From Burkholderia sp. S171 (GTDB taxonomy: Bacteria > Pseudomonadota > Gammaproteobacteria > Burkholderiales > Burkholderiaceae): a stretch of DNA of 48,848 nt. Location of the stretch: assembly GCF_009766085.1 (NCBI RefSeq), contig NZ_LMUF01000043.1, positions 128,915 through 177,762 of the forward strand. The letters are read 5' to 3'. Each line of letters starts with the position of its first letter. Within the stretch, counting starts at the first letter, position 1. Below are positions 32,134 to 40,283 of this stretch, one piece after another. The translations under genes were made by a program, and so were the position numbers. The notes beneath the pieces are model-generated. The model did not search any database and was not told where the DNA came from. It was given only the letters and a program-made list of their open reading frames with translations.

Positions 32134-32844
32134 ATGGCAACTCCTTCTGCCGCCGGCTTCGCGCCGGAACGACGACGTTTCTATCCGGCGGCAGCGCTCG
32201 CGTTGCTCGCCGAAGCGCTACTGCTGGGCGGCGGGTATCTGATGCTCGCGCACAAGCCGGCGCCACCGGTCGTGCCGCCTGTGACCATGCTGTCGATCGC
32301 GCCTGCGCCAGAACCTGCGTCCGTGCCCGCGCCTGCGCCGTTGCCGGTTCCCAAGCCTCAGCCCGTGGCCCGTCCGGTTACTCAGGTGCATCAAGTGACG
32401 CATGTTGCCCGGGCGCGTCCGGTGCCAGCGGCCCCGCCACCCACGCCGACCCCGATACCGGAGTCCGCAACGCCGTCTGCAACGCCCACGGACACGCGGC
32501 CAGCACCTGCGCTACCACCGCCTCCTGCGATGCCCGCAGCGGCACCTGCTGCGCCCAACCCGAGCTTCGAGAACGCCATGCGGGCGGCGATCCAGGCCGC
32601 GCTTCGCTATCCGGAGTCGGCACGCATGGCCGGCATGGCTGGCCGCACGCGAGTTGGCTTCCGGTATCTCGACGGCAGCGTATCGGACGTAACGCTCATC
32701 ACATCGAGCGGGAGTGGATTGCTGGATCGCGCGGCCCTCGCGGCCGTGAGGGATGCGGCCTATCCGAAACCCGAACCCGCCCAGACGGGCAAATCCCTGG
32801 ATGAACAGCTCTGGGTAACCTTCAATCTAAACGCCAACGAATGA
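32134..32844 (+). CDS. tonB: TonB energy-transducing protein
   Basis: 236 residues from the ATG at 32134, which lies directly after the exbD stop. A cytoplasmic start is followed by a membrane anchor (about 16-38), a long Pro/Ala-rich periplasm-spanning spacer (about 40-145, with Pro-Val, Pro-Ala and Pro-Lys repeats) and a C-terminal TonB domain (about 150-236) with ALRYPESARMAGMAGRTRVGF and the variable-strand region ending LWVTFNLN. YP near position 160 is the conserved YP motif. It spans the periplasm and pulls on the receptor plug. Its stop overlaps the phosphodiesterase start by 4 bp (ATGA), so the hydrolase is translationally coupled to it. Confidence 0.92.
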   Translation: MATPSAAGFAPERRRFYPAAALALLAEALLLGGGYLMLAHKPAPPVVPPVTMLSIAPAPEPASVPAPAPLPVPKPQPVARPVTQVHQVTHVARARPVPAAPPPTPTPIPESATPSATPTDTRPAPALPPPPAMPAAAPAAPNPSFENAMRAAIQAALRYPESARMAGMAGRTRVGFRYLDGSVSDVTLITSSGSGLLDRAALAAVRDAAYPKPEPAQTGKSLDEQLWVTFNLNANE

Positions 32845-34400
32845 AACAAATACTCTCCGTTATTGCAGCTTCGCTGAGCTTGTCCACGGCTGCGGCGACC
32901 GCGGCCACGCCCGCGCCGTCGCTGCCGCCTGACGCGCCCGTGCACCACGTCCTGCTGATCAGTGTCGATGGTCTGCACAGTGGTGATCTCGCGCATTTCG
33001 TGGATGCCCATCCGGACAGCACGCTTGCGAGTCTTCTGAAGCAGGGCGTCGATTACACCAACGCCCATACCGTTGCTCCCGCCGATTCGTTTCCTGGTTT
33101 GATGGCCTTGGTAACCGGCGGCACGCCGGCCGTGACCGGCGTCTATTACGACGATTCGTACGACCGGGCGCTGGCCGCGCCGGGCAGCGATTGCAGCCGG
33201 CTCGGCACACGCGTTCGCTACGACGAATCACTCGATCTGGCCGCTGCCGACGGGCATGACATTATCGATCCTGCCAAGCTGCCTCGCGACCCGTTGCACG
33301 GTTGCGTGCCGGTTTATCCCCACAGTTACCTGCGCGTCAACACGATCTTCGAAGCGGTGCATGCGGCCGGCGGTTATACCGCCTGGACTGACAAACATCC
33401 GACCTACGAACTGGTCCAGGGTCCTTCGGGGCGCGGTGTCGACGACCTGTTCCTCCCGGAGATTGGTGCGAACTACGAAGGCCTCAGCAACGTGGCAGCG
33501 AAGGAGATCACCGGTTCGCTTCCGCGGACCGAGGACTACGACGACATGAAGGGGCGGGTGATCGTCAATGAGATCGACGGCCTGACGCACGACGGAAAAA
33601 AACGTTCAGCTATACCTAACGTTTTTGGCCTGAACCTGCAGGCGGTCAATGTCGCGCAAAAAATTTATGGGTATAAGAACGCGGATGGCGATCTGACAGC
33701 AGGGCTGGATCGCGCGATCGGACATACCGACCAGTTGATCGGGCGCTTCGTGAGCGAGCTTGAACGGCAAGGCTTGCGTGACGATACCTTGATCATCGTG
33801 ACGGCCAAGCACGGCAATGGCCCCATCGATACCAGCCTGCTCAACAAGATCGACGAGGGCCGGCTCCAAAGCGTGATCGACAAGGCCGCACCGGGTGCGC
33901 TCGCCCAGTTGACCCCGGATTACGGCGCGTTGATCTGGCTGAATGACACCTCGGCCACCCCTGCGGTGAGTGCTGCCTTGCGAGCGAATGCGAACGCGCT
34001 CGGTATCGCCGATGTCGTGAGCGGTGAGCGTCTGGCGCTGCGGTTTCCCTCGCCATCGCGAGACAACCGTACACCGGATATTGTTGTCGTGTCGCGCGAG
34101 GGTGTCATATTTACGCCACCTGGCGATGGCAAACTAGCCGAACATGGGGGATTCCATGACGACGACACGCGTGTTGCCCTGCTGGTGTCTAATCCTCATC
34201 TCGCCGCTCAAGGCCAGCAAGTGACCTATCCGGTGTCGACCACGCAGGTCGCGCCGACCATCCTCGCCGCGCTTGGCTTACCGGTGAATGCACTTCAGGC
34301 GGTGGCGCAAGAAGGCACGCCGGTGCTGCCGGACGGGCGCTGGAATCCGCTTCGGCAAGTGGCGCAGGCTCAACCTGGAACACAAACGCTTGGCAAGTGA
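32841..34400 (+). CDS. secreted type I phosphodiesterase/nucleotide pyrophosphatase-like enzyme
   Basis: 519 residues with a signal peptide (cleavage around residue 22, ATAATPA). The fold is that of alkaline phosphatase-like phosphodiesterases. Metal and active-site blocks in order: VLLISVDGLH (Asp 43), ADSFPGLMALVTGG (nucleophile position, here Ser 83 instead of the usual Thr), WTDKHPTYEL, VTAKHGNGPID (normally SDHGM) and EHGGFHDDDT. It would hydrolyse phosphodiester or pyrophosphate bonds in the periplasm or outside. It is in the same operon as a receptor, ExbBD and TonB, and overlaps tonB by 4 bp. It could release phosphate or a nucleotide part from a ligand that the receptor imports. The altered motif residues make the precise chemistry uncertain. 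Confidence 0.82.
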   Translation: MKQILSVIAASLSLSTAAATAATPAPSLPPDAPVHHVLLISVDGLHSGDLAHFVDAHPDSTLASLLKQGVDYTNAHTVAPADSFPGLMALVTGGTPAVTGVYYDDSYDRALAAPGSDCSRLGTRVRYDESLDLAAADGHDIIDPAKLPRDPLHGCVPVYPHSYLRVNTIFEAVHAAGGYTAWTDKHPTYELVQGPSGRGVDDLFLPEIGANYEGLSNVAAKEITGSLPRTEDYDDMKGRVIVNEIDGLTHDGKKRSAIPNVFGLNLQAVNVAQKIYGYKNADGDLTAGLDRAIGHTDQLIGRFVSELERQGLRDDTLIIVTAKHGNGPIDTSLLNKIDEGRLQSVIDKAAPGALAQLTPDYGALIWLNDTSATPAVSAALRANANALGIADVVSGERLALRFPSPSRDNRTPDIVVVSREGVIFTPPGDGKLAEHGGFHDDDTRVALLVSNPHLAAQGQQVTYPVSTTQVAPTILAALGLPVNALQAVAQEGTPVLPDGRWNPLRQVAQAQPGTQTLGK

Positions 34401-35112
34401 ACAGGGCATCGTCCGCTCGATCGGACGCAAGTACCGCATTCTGGTTGTCGAAGATGACCCGAGTGCGGCGCTGGAAGTCAGGGCAGCGCTCGAAGACTAT
34501 GGTTTTGACGTCGAATGCGTGTCGTCCGGGCATGAAGGCTTGTTGCGCGCGATCGACGGCGAGTTCGACGTGGTCGTGCTCGACCGCATGCTGCCTGACA
34601 TAGACGGCCTGTCGATTCTTTCGACGCTGCGCAATATCGGCAAGCGGACCCCGGTGCTGATCCTGAGCGCGCTCGCCGCAGTCGACGAGCGCGTGCGGGG
34701 CTTGCGTGCCGGAGGCGACGACTACGTCACCAAGCCATTCGACGGTCTCGAACTGACCGCGCGTCTTAACGTCCTGCTGCGCCGTCAATCGTCAGCGGGA
34801 GCACCCTCGACGCTGAGTGTCGGCGATCTGATACTCGACACCAGCATGCACCGGGCGCAACGCGCCGGCCAGACGCTCGACCTGAAGCCGCGTGAATACA
34901 GTTTGCTTGAATTCATGATGCGGCATGCCGGTCAGGTCGTCACTCGCACCCTCTTGTTCGAGTCGGTCTGGAACTACCACTTCAACGCGCAGACCAACGT
35001 GATCGACATGCATATCGGCCATCTGCGCCGGAAGGTCAGCCTCAACGGGCGCATGTCGGCAATGATCCATACGGTACGTAATGTCGGCTATATTCTTCAG
35101 GCTGCGGAGTAG
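34390..35112 (+). CDS. OmpR-family response regulator
   Basis: 240 residues if it starts at the TTG at 34390, the nearest in-frame start to the domain; the only ATG in frame is at 34288, deep inside the phosphodiesterase gene. Receiver domain first (KYRILVVEDD, phosphorylated Asp 65 in VVVLDRMLPD, Lys in DDYVTKPFDG), then a winged-helix DNA-binding domain (LDLKPREYSLLEFMMRHAGQVVTRTLLFESVWNYHF, VIDMHIGHLRRKV). This is the standard OmpR/PhoB layout. It overlaps the phosphodiesterase end and the kinase start, so all are co-expressed. It probably controls this operon in response to the cognate kinase. The true start codon is uncertain. Confidence 0.88.
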   Translation: MASEQGIVRSIGRKYRILVVEDDPSAALEVRAALEDYGFDVECVSSGHEGLLRAIDGEFDVVVLDRMLPDIDGLSILSTLRNIGKRTPVLILSALAAVDERVRGLRAGGDDYVTKPFDGLELTARLNVLLRRQSSAGAPSTLSVGDLILDTSMHRAQRAGQTLDLKPREYSLLEFMMRHAGQVVTRTLLFESVWNYHFNAQTNVIDMHIGHLRRKVSLNGRMSAMIHTVRNVGYILQAAE

Positions 35113-36487
35113 GCGTGCCGGGCGCCTGCATCCGGGCAGCATTGGCTGGCTCCTGCTGGTATTCGTCAGTTCGGCAATAGCGCTGTTCGGATTGCTTTAC
35201 TGGCTCACCAGCGGTTATCTGCTTCACCAGGTCGACGAGCGCCTGAACGGCGAGGTGGCGGAGTTTCAATCGCTCAGCCGCGATGAAGCCATCGCGACGA
35301 TCAGTGCACTGAGCCGGCGCGACGTGGCGGACAGCCGCCCCTATGGCCTGTTCGACGAGAACGGCAAGCGGCTCGCGGGTAACGTCAATACTCTCCCGAC
35401 GCAGAAAGACGGTAAGCCATTCGATTACGCGCAGGCGACCCGCGAGGGACTCGGTCGGGTGACAAGCCAGTATCGCGGCATCATCGTGCCGACAAAAAGC
35501 GGCCTGAGAATCGTCGTCGGGCATTCGATCGATGAGATTATCGTGTTCGACCGGACGCTGGTGACAACGCTTTGCACGGGCCTCGCGCTGACGATCCTGC
35601 TTGCGCTCGGCTGCGGCGCCGCGCTGAACAGGATGTCGAACCGGCGCATCCGCGCCATCAGCGAGACGAGCCGTGAAATCATGGCGGGACAACTGGACCG
35701 GCGCTTGCCGACGCGTCATACGAACCACGATCTTGATCGGCTTGCAGGGATCGTCAACACGATGCTCGACGAAATAGAGCGGCTCGTCAGCGAGGTCCGC
35801 GGTGTGTGCGCCGGCATCGCGCATGATCTGCGTACACCCATGACCAGTCTGCGCGGCGGCCTGGAACGGGCGCGCCGCCGCTCAACTACGGTCGTTGATT
35901 ATGCCGACGCTATCGACGCGGCGATCGAGCAGTCGGACGTTGTGCTCAATCGATTTACGGCCCTGCTGAGGATTGCGGAAATCGAAGCCGACGGACGGCG
36001 CGCGAGCTTCGCTTCGATTTCACTCGATGTCGTACTGCGGGACGTCGTCGAACTTTATGAGCCGCTCGCCGAGTATCGCGGCTTGTCGATGAAGGTGCAT
36101 GCGCCGGTACCTGTCGAGGTAACCGGCGACATCGACTTGCTGTTCGGGGCAATCGAGAACTTGCTCGACAACGCCCTGAAGTTCACGCCAAGGGGAGGGC
36201 AGATCACGCTCGACGTTTGGAACGACAATGGTTTTGCGGCGCTGCAGGTTAGCGATACTGGGCCGGGCATTGATGTAGGCGAGCGCAAAGCGGTACTTCG
36301 TCCGTTTTACCGGAGCGCGGGTGCGCAGGCGCATCTGACGGCAGGGCACGGTCTTGGCCTGAGTCTTGTTGCTGCGATCGCCCGGATGCACGGAGCCGAT
36401 TTCGAAATTGGCGACAACCAGCCGGGGTGCAAGATGCTGCTGCTTTTTAGAGGACGTGGCCACGTTGGCGAGTTCAGGACGGACTAA
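35081..36487 (+). CDS. sensor histidine kinase (HAMP, HisKA, HATPase_c)
   Basis: 468 residues. First membrane segment about 21-43, periplasmic sensor about 45-160, second membrane segment about 162-183, HAMP about 184-238, then HisKA with the phospho-acceptor His 248 (AGIAHDLRTPMTSLRGG), the N-box ENLLDNALKF, G1 DTGPGID and G2 GHGLGLSLV. All catalytic boxes are complete. It overlaps the response regulator by 32 bp, so the pair is coupled. The periplasmic domain is of the short QseC/PhoR-like kind and has no recognisable ligand motif. The most direct hypothesis is that it senses the product or substrate of the neighbouring phosphodiesterase. Confidence 0.93.
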   Translation: MSAIFFRLRSRRAGRLHPGSIGWLLLVFVSSAIALFGLLYWLTSGYLLHQVDERLNGEVAEFQSLSRDEAIATISALSRRDVADSRPYGLFDENGKRLAGNVNTLPTQKDGKPFDYAQATREGLGRVTSQYRGIIVPTKSGLRIVVGHSIDEIIVFDRTLVTTLCTGLALTILLALGCGAALNRMSNRRIRAISETSREIMAGQLDRRLPTRHTNHDLDRLAGIVNTMLDEIERLVSEVRGVCAGIAHDLRTPMTSLRGGLERARRRSTTVVDYADAIDAAIEQSDVVLNRFTALLRIAEIEADGRRASFASISLDVVLRDVVELYEPLAEYRGLSMKVHAPVPVEVTGDIDLLFGAIENLLDNALKFTPRGGQITLDVWNDNGFAALQVSDTGPGIDVGERKAVLRPFYRSAGAQAHLTAGHGLGLSLVAAIARMHGADFEIGDNQPGCKMLLLFRGRGHVGEFRTD

Positions 36488-36581
36488 AGGCGGTCGGCGT
36501 TATTCGGTCAGAACGGGTGGATCGCGAATGACCGTTCGCGCCACGCGAGCGAGTATTAGCGTAAGCCCCTAGCTGCCCGGC

Positions 36582-36591
36582 GTTGACAATT
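36582..36591 (+). repeat. GTTGACAATT direct repeat, copy 1
   Basis: First of three GTTGACA(A/G)TT copies upstream of the GntR gene (others at 36616-36625 and 36774-36783). Each includes a TTGACA -35-like hexamer, so promoter and operator functions may overlap. Confidence 0.5.
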
Positions 36592-36611
36592 TAGCGCGTT
36601 GTGTCAAAATA

Positions 36612-36632
36612 AACTGTTGACAATTAACAGTT
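36612..36632. promoter_or_regulatory. inverted repeat AACTGTT-N7-AACAGTT, candidate GntR operator
   Basis: Perfect 7-bp arms, 178 bp before the GntR start. It contains the second GTTGACAATT copy. GntR-family regulators usually bind such short palindromes near their own gene. The 10-mer ACTGTTGACA inside it recurs on the minus strand at 47357-47366, upstream of the DctB-like gene. Confidence 0.5.
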
Positions 36633-36774
36633 AGCAAAAAATCATCTCGTTTCCAACGCGGTTAACCGCGCGGAAGCGAACGTCTCGACACCGGACAAAA
36701 AAAGCGGTTTAACGCGGGCCGGACGTCGGCCTGTACGTGCGCGAACGTGGCCGTTATCAAAGGTTTATCAAGTG

Positions 36775-36803
36775 TTGACAGTTTGCAAAGTACAACCTAG
36801 TAT
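36775..36803 (+). promoter_or_regulatory. near-consensus promoter giving a leaderless GntR mRNA
   Basis: TTGACA (36775-36780), a 17-bp spacer and TAGTAT (36798-36803). The -35 is perfect and the -10 matches TATAAT at four positions. The expected start point, about 7 bases beyond the -10, falls on the A of the GntR ATG (36810), so the message would have no leader and no ribosome-binding site. Confidence 0.75.
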
Positions 36804-36809
36804 CGAACC

Positions 36810-37550
36810 ATGACTACCGATTACAGTACCTCGACCATTACCGTCGCCGAACTCCAGTCACACACCCTGACAGGAGTGGTGCAGAACGAGATCGAAAAAA
36901 TGATCCTGCGGGGCGAGTTGGCTCCGGGGCAGCGCTTAAATGAAAAGCTCATTTCAGACAAGTTATCGGTCAGCCGTGGCCCGGTGCGGGAGGCATGCCG
37001 GGCGCTCGCAGAACTGGGGCTGGTCTATCTGATCCCGAACCGCGGCGTCTTCATCAAGCGGCTGACGAAAAGCGATGCGATCGAGGTTTACGATCTGCGC
37101 GCCGGGTTGATTGGTCTGTCCGCGTCACTGTTAGCACCTATCCTGACCTCGCAGGCCGCAGCGAAGCTCGATGCATTCGTCGACGAAATGGAAGATGCGG
37201 CAGAGAAGGGCGATTTCTCCCGCTTCGATCCGGTCAACCTCGCGTTCCATGACTTTATCGTGCGCTCGACTGAGAACACGCGGCTGATCAAGTTGTATGG
37301 GAGCCTCGTGAAGGAGTTTCATCTGTTTCGTGCGCATGGGTTGGTTCAACGCGGTTCCCTGTTGCAATCGAACCGAGAGCATCGCGAGATTGTCGTGGCG
37401 CTTAAGTCGAAAGATTCGAAGCTGAGCTATGAGGCAAGTTTCAGTCACGTCAGCCATGGCAAGGAACGCATGCTAACGGCGCTGGATGACCTGGCTAAAA
37501 ACGTATCTTCGCCTGCGAAGCAGTCAGAGATGAGCGACCCCATCGTATAA
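36810..37550 (+). CDS. GntR-family regulator, FCD type
   Basis: 246 residues. The winged helix at about 20-85 contains VVQNEIEKMILRGELAPGQRLNEKLISDKLSVSRGPVREACRALAELGLV and the closing RGVFIKRL. It is followed by the all-helical FCD ligand-binding domain, with FHDFIVRSTENTRLIKLY and HREIVVALKSKD, which carries the His/Asp metal ligands of the family. FCD regulators sense organic acids. No ribosome-binding site precedes the ATG because the promoter lies too close. The gene is followed by a decarboxylase-like gene and a tricarboxylate transporter on the same strand, which are its likely targets. Probably autoregulated through the GTTGACA repeats. Confidence 0.92.
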   Translation: MTTDYSTSTITVAELQSHTLTGVVQNEIEKMILRGELAPGQRLNEKLISDKLSVSRGPVREACRALAELGLVYLIPNRGVFIKRLTKSDAIEVYDLRAGLIGLSASLLAPILTSQAAAKLDAFVDEMEDAAEKGDFSRFDPVNLAFHDFIVRSTENTRLIKLYGSLVKEFHLFRAHGLVQRGSLLQSNREHREIVVALKSKDSKLSYEASFSHVSHGKERMLTALDDLAKNVSSPAKQSEMSDPIV

Positions 37551-37705
37551 CTGGGCGGCGGGCAGAAGGAGTGATGGAATGTGGGAGGCCAATTTCGAAT
37601 TGGTCGGCCCAATTATTATGGTCTACGAAATATATTGGATGTGCATGCCCGGAGATGCTGATTTGGGCGCCGCTATAAGACGCTGTCAACGAGGTTTTGC
37701 CAATC

Positions 37706-38689
37706 ATGCTTGAGCTTTCGTTAGCATGCCAAATTACCGATCGGACCCGGGCATTGGTCGACGGTCGGGTGAGCGTCGGAGGATGTCGAATCAACTTTGT
37801 TCACGGTCCCGCGGAGGAGCTGTTTCAGCGAGCGTTTCGCCATGAGGAGTTTGACATTTCGGAGCTCTCGCTCGGCACGCATCTGCTCACCACGGCGCGT
37901 GGCCAGAGCCGCTATATCGGCGTGCCGGCTTTTGTGTCGCGCTCGTTTCGCCACTCGGCCATCTACGTGCGCGCCGATCACGGAATCGACTCGGCAGAAG
38001 CACTGCGCGGACGCAAGGTTGGCGTGCCGGATTTCCAGCAGACGGCAGGGGTGTGGGTGCGCGGGTTTCTCGACGACGAACACGGCGTGCGCACACGCGA
38101 CGTGCACTGGTTCACGGGCGGTCTCGAGCAGGCGGGACGGCAAGTGCGCATGCCGCTCGACTTGCCGCCGGACATCAGCATCGTGCCGATTGATTCGGAC
38201 GCGACGCTTTCAAAACTCCTCGATTCCGGTGATATCGACGCGATCATCGCGCCCAGGCCACCGTCCTGCTTTGGCCACAATCCGAATGTCCGGCGGCTGT
38301 TCCCGCAGTTCCGCGAAGCGGAGGAGGCCTATTTCACGAAGACGCGTTTGTTTCCGCTCATGCACATCATTGGCATCCGCCGTTCGCTGGTCGACAAGTA
38401 CCCCTGGTTGCCGGTCAACGTCTTCGCGGCTTTCGTGAAAGCGAAGGAAACCGCCATGACCGAACTGACCATCACGGACACGCTGCGCATTACGCACCCG
38501 TGGATCAACGCGGAGGTGGACCGGGTCAAGTCGCTGATGGGCGATGACTACTGGCGCTATGGACTCAACGCCAACGTTCCCGAACTGGCCGCACTGCAGC
38601 GCTATGCGAGAACCGACGGGCTCATCGGTCAGGAGGTGCCGCTCGAGCAGCTCTTTGCTGCAACCACGTTCGATGGCTTCAATTTTTGA
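37706..38689 (+). CDS. 4,5-dihydroxyphthalate decarboxylase-like protein
   Basis: 327 residues from the ATG at 37706 (GAGG about 11 bases upstream). The sequence opens LELSLACQITDRTRALVDGRVSVGGCRINFV and contains FDISELSLGTHLLTT, GKKVGVPDFQ-like RGRKVGVPDFQQTAGVWVRG and TLSKLLDSGDIDAII, which are characteristic of the Pht5-like family. These proteins adopt a periplasmic-binding-protein fold; the founding enzyme removes a carboxyl group from 4,5-dihydroxyphthalate to give protocatechuate. It has no signal peptide, consistent with an enzyme rather than a binding protein. Position between a GntR regulator and a tricarboxylate transporter suggests that it acts on the imported acid, but many family members have no proven reaction. 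Confidence 0.82.
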   Translation: MLELSLACQITDRTRALVDGRVSVGGCRINFVHGPAEELFQRAFRHEEFDISELSLGTHLLTTARGQSRYIGVPAFVSRSFRHSAIYVRADHGIDSAEALRGRKVGVPDFQQTAGVWVRGFLDDEHGVRTRDVHWFTGGLEQAGRQVRMPLDLPPDISIVPIDSDATLSKLLDSGDIDAIIAPRPPSCFGHNPNVRRLFPQFREAEEAYFTKTRLFPLMHIIGIRRSLVDKYPWLPVNVFAAFVKAKETAMTELTITDTLRITHPWINAEVDRVKSLMGDDYWRYGLNANVPELAALQRYARTDGLIGQEVPLEQLFAATTFDGFNF

Positions 38690-38730
38690 GCCGCGAGACG
38701 TCGATCAAAAAACAATCAGGAGACGATGTA

Positions 38731-39741
38731 ATGGGCAAGACCGGTAGTACCCGTTTTAACCGGCACAGTGCGGCGCTGTTCTCATGCGTCATCTTTCTCG
38801 CCATCAACTCGATAGCTGCGCGCGCTGCTGACGCGTGGCAGCCTCATCGTCCCGTTGAGATCGTGGTGCCGAGCGCGCCCGGCGGAGGACTGGATCTCGT
38901 AGGACGCACGCTGCAAAGCGTTATCCAGCAGGACAAGCTCTCAAGCAAGCCCGTGACCGTCATCAACCGTCCGGGCGGCGGCGGTACCGTTGGCATTGCG
39001 TACATCAACTCGCATCCCGGGGACGGCCATTACGTCAGCGTGCAGGCGTTGCCGCTCATCACAAACCGCATCACCGGTATCAGCACAGTAGGTGTAGACG
39101 ACGTGACGCCTTTGGCCGTGTTCGTGACCGAGCCGGTTGTCTTTTCTGTCGCTGCGTCAGGGCCGATCAAGACGGGCAAGGATCTTATCGCGATGCTGCA
39201 AAAGGATCCGTCGGCGGTCAGCATGGCGGTGTCCAGCTCTCCGGGCGGCCAGAGCCACGACGCTGCCGCCCTGGTGCTGAAGGCGTCAGGGCAGGACCCA
39301 AAGAAGCTGAAAATCGTGTTCTTCGATTCGGGCGGCGAGGCGATTACCTCGCTGATGGGCGGCCACGTAACCGCGAGCGCAACACCCGCGGGCGTCGTGC
39401 TTGGGCCGAGTCAGGCGGGCCGCATCAGGATGATCGGCATTCCTTCAGCTTCACGGCAGCAAGGTGATCTGGCCAATGTGCCAACCTGGAAAGAGCAGGG
39501 CGTGAATGTGGATTTCAGCACATGGCGGGTGCTCGTCGGGCCGAAGAACATGACCCCGGATGAGATCGCCTGGTGGGACAACGTACTGAAGAAAGCCACC
39601 TCATCCCCAGAATGGAGCGCAGCGGTCAAGCGCAACCTCTGGACTGCTGACTATAAGAACAGCGCTGACACAAAAGTTTTTTTGACTGGAGAGCAGAAGC
39701 GGCTGACTTCGCTTCTCACAGACCTCGGTCTCGCCAAGTAA
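38731..39741 (+). CDS. tctC: tripartite tricarboxylate transporter substrate-binding protein (Bug family)
   Basis: 336 residues from the ATG at 38731, behind CAGGAGACGATGTA. A signal peptide (about residues 1-33, ending AARAADA) is followed by the Bug/TctC fold: WQPHRPVEIVVPSAPGGGLDLVGRTLQ, NRPGGGGTVGIAYI and LGPSQAGRIRMIGI. These Bug proteins capture organic acids in the periplasm and hand them to a TctAB membrane pair, both of which follow at 40284-42358. The gene lies 41 bp after the decarboxylase-like gene, so the transporter and enzyme appear to handle the same compound. In relatives, ligands include tricarboxylates and aromatic acids. Confidence 0.92.
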   Translation: MGKTGSTRFNRHSAALFSCVIFLAINSIAARAADAWQPHRPVEIVVPSAPGGGLDLVGRTLQSVIQQDKLSSKPVTVINRPGGGGTVGIAYINSHPGDGHYVSVQALPLITNRITGISTVGVDDVTPLAVFVTEPVVFSVAASGPIKTGKDLIAMLQKDPSAVSMAVSSSPGGQSHDAAALVLKASGQDPKKLKIVFFDSGGEAITSLMGGHVTASATPAGVVLGPSQAGRIRMIGIPSASRQQGDLANVPTWKEQGVNVDFSTWRVLVGPKNMTPDEIAWWDNVLKKATSSPEWSAAVKRNLWTADYKNSADTKVFLTGEQKRLTSLLTDLGLAK

Positions 39742-39818
39742 CCGCGCAACGGAATTATTCACCCGTATTCACACCCACTGACTTTTCCACCGTAGTAATC
39801 AACGACATGGAGAACCAT

Positions 39819-40199
39819 ATGTCACGCATCGTCCATCTCGCCGTCAAGGTCAACGACCTCGAAGAGGCAACGAAGTTTTATACGGAAGTATTCGGATTCA
39901 CTGAAGTTAAAACGGGCCGCAATCGGGAGCACATCTCGCGGCATATGACTGACGGTCACATCGACTTCACGCTCATGCAATACGACAGCGAAGATTCTCA
40001 TGAGGCCACGATTGCCGGAGAGGGGCCGCGCCTGCATCACTGGGGTGTGACTGTGGATGACCAGGAATTGGCGGCCGAGAAGATCAAGCAGTATGGCGGC
40101 ACAATTCTCTCGGTCAAGGGTGAAGGGGCGCTCAAATTCCGGGCCCCGGACGGCACGATTGCCGAAGTCGTGAAGCCCGGACGCTACAACGAGAAATAG
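39819..40199 (+). CDS. VOC-family (glyoxalase/dioxygenase-like) protein
   Basis: 126 residues from the ATG at 39819, chosen because ATGGAG just upstream provides the ribosome-binding site (the ATG at 39807 is part of that site). It has the vicinal oxygen chelate fold: MSRIVHLAVKVNDLEEATKFYTEVFGFTEV (His 6 a likely metal ligand), HHWGVTVDD (second His) and a C-terminal Glu in GTIAEVVKPGRY. Members include glyoxalase I, extradiol dioxygenases and methylmalonyl-CoA epimerase. Its place between tctC and tctB suggests isomerisation or ring cleavage of the imported acid. The specific reaction is unknown. Confidence 0.85.
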   Translation: MSRIVHLAVKVNDLEEATKFYTEVFGFTEVKTGRNREHISRHMTDGHIDFTLMQYDSEDSHEATIAGEGPRLHHWGVTVDDQELAAEKIKQYGGTILSVKGEGALKFRAPDGTIAEVVKPGRYNEK

Positions 40200-40283
40200 A
40201 GCGCGGAATAAAGCCGCGCCGGTGCCGGACCGGCGGCGCCCGTGCAATGGGCGCGCCGGAGCATGGAAACATCAGGAGGAGAC

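Larger units (their letters stand above)
36488..36809. other. 322-bp regulatory region upstream of the GntR gene
   Basis: It contains three copies of GTTGACA followed by ATT or GTT (36582, 36616, 36774), one perfect inverted repeat (36612-36632) and a near-consensus promoter placed so that transcription begins at the GntR ATG. No gene. Confidence 0.7.
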
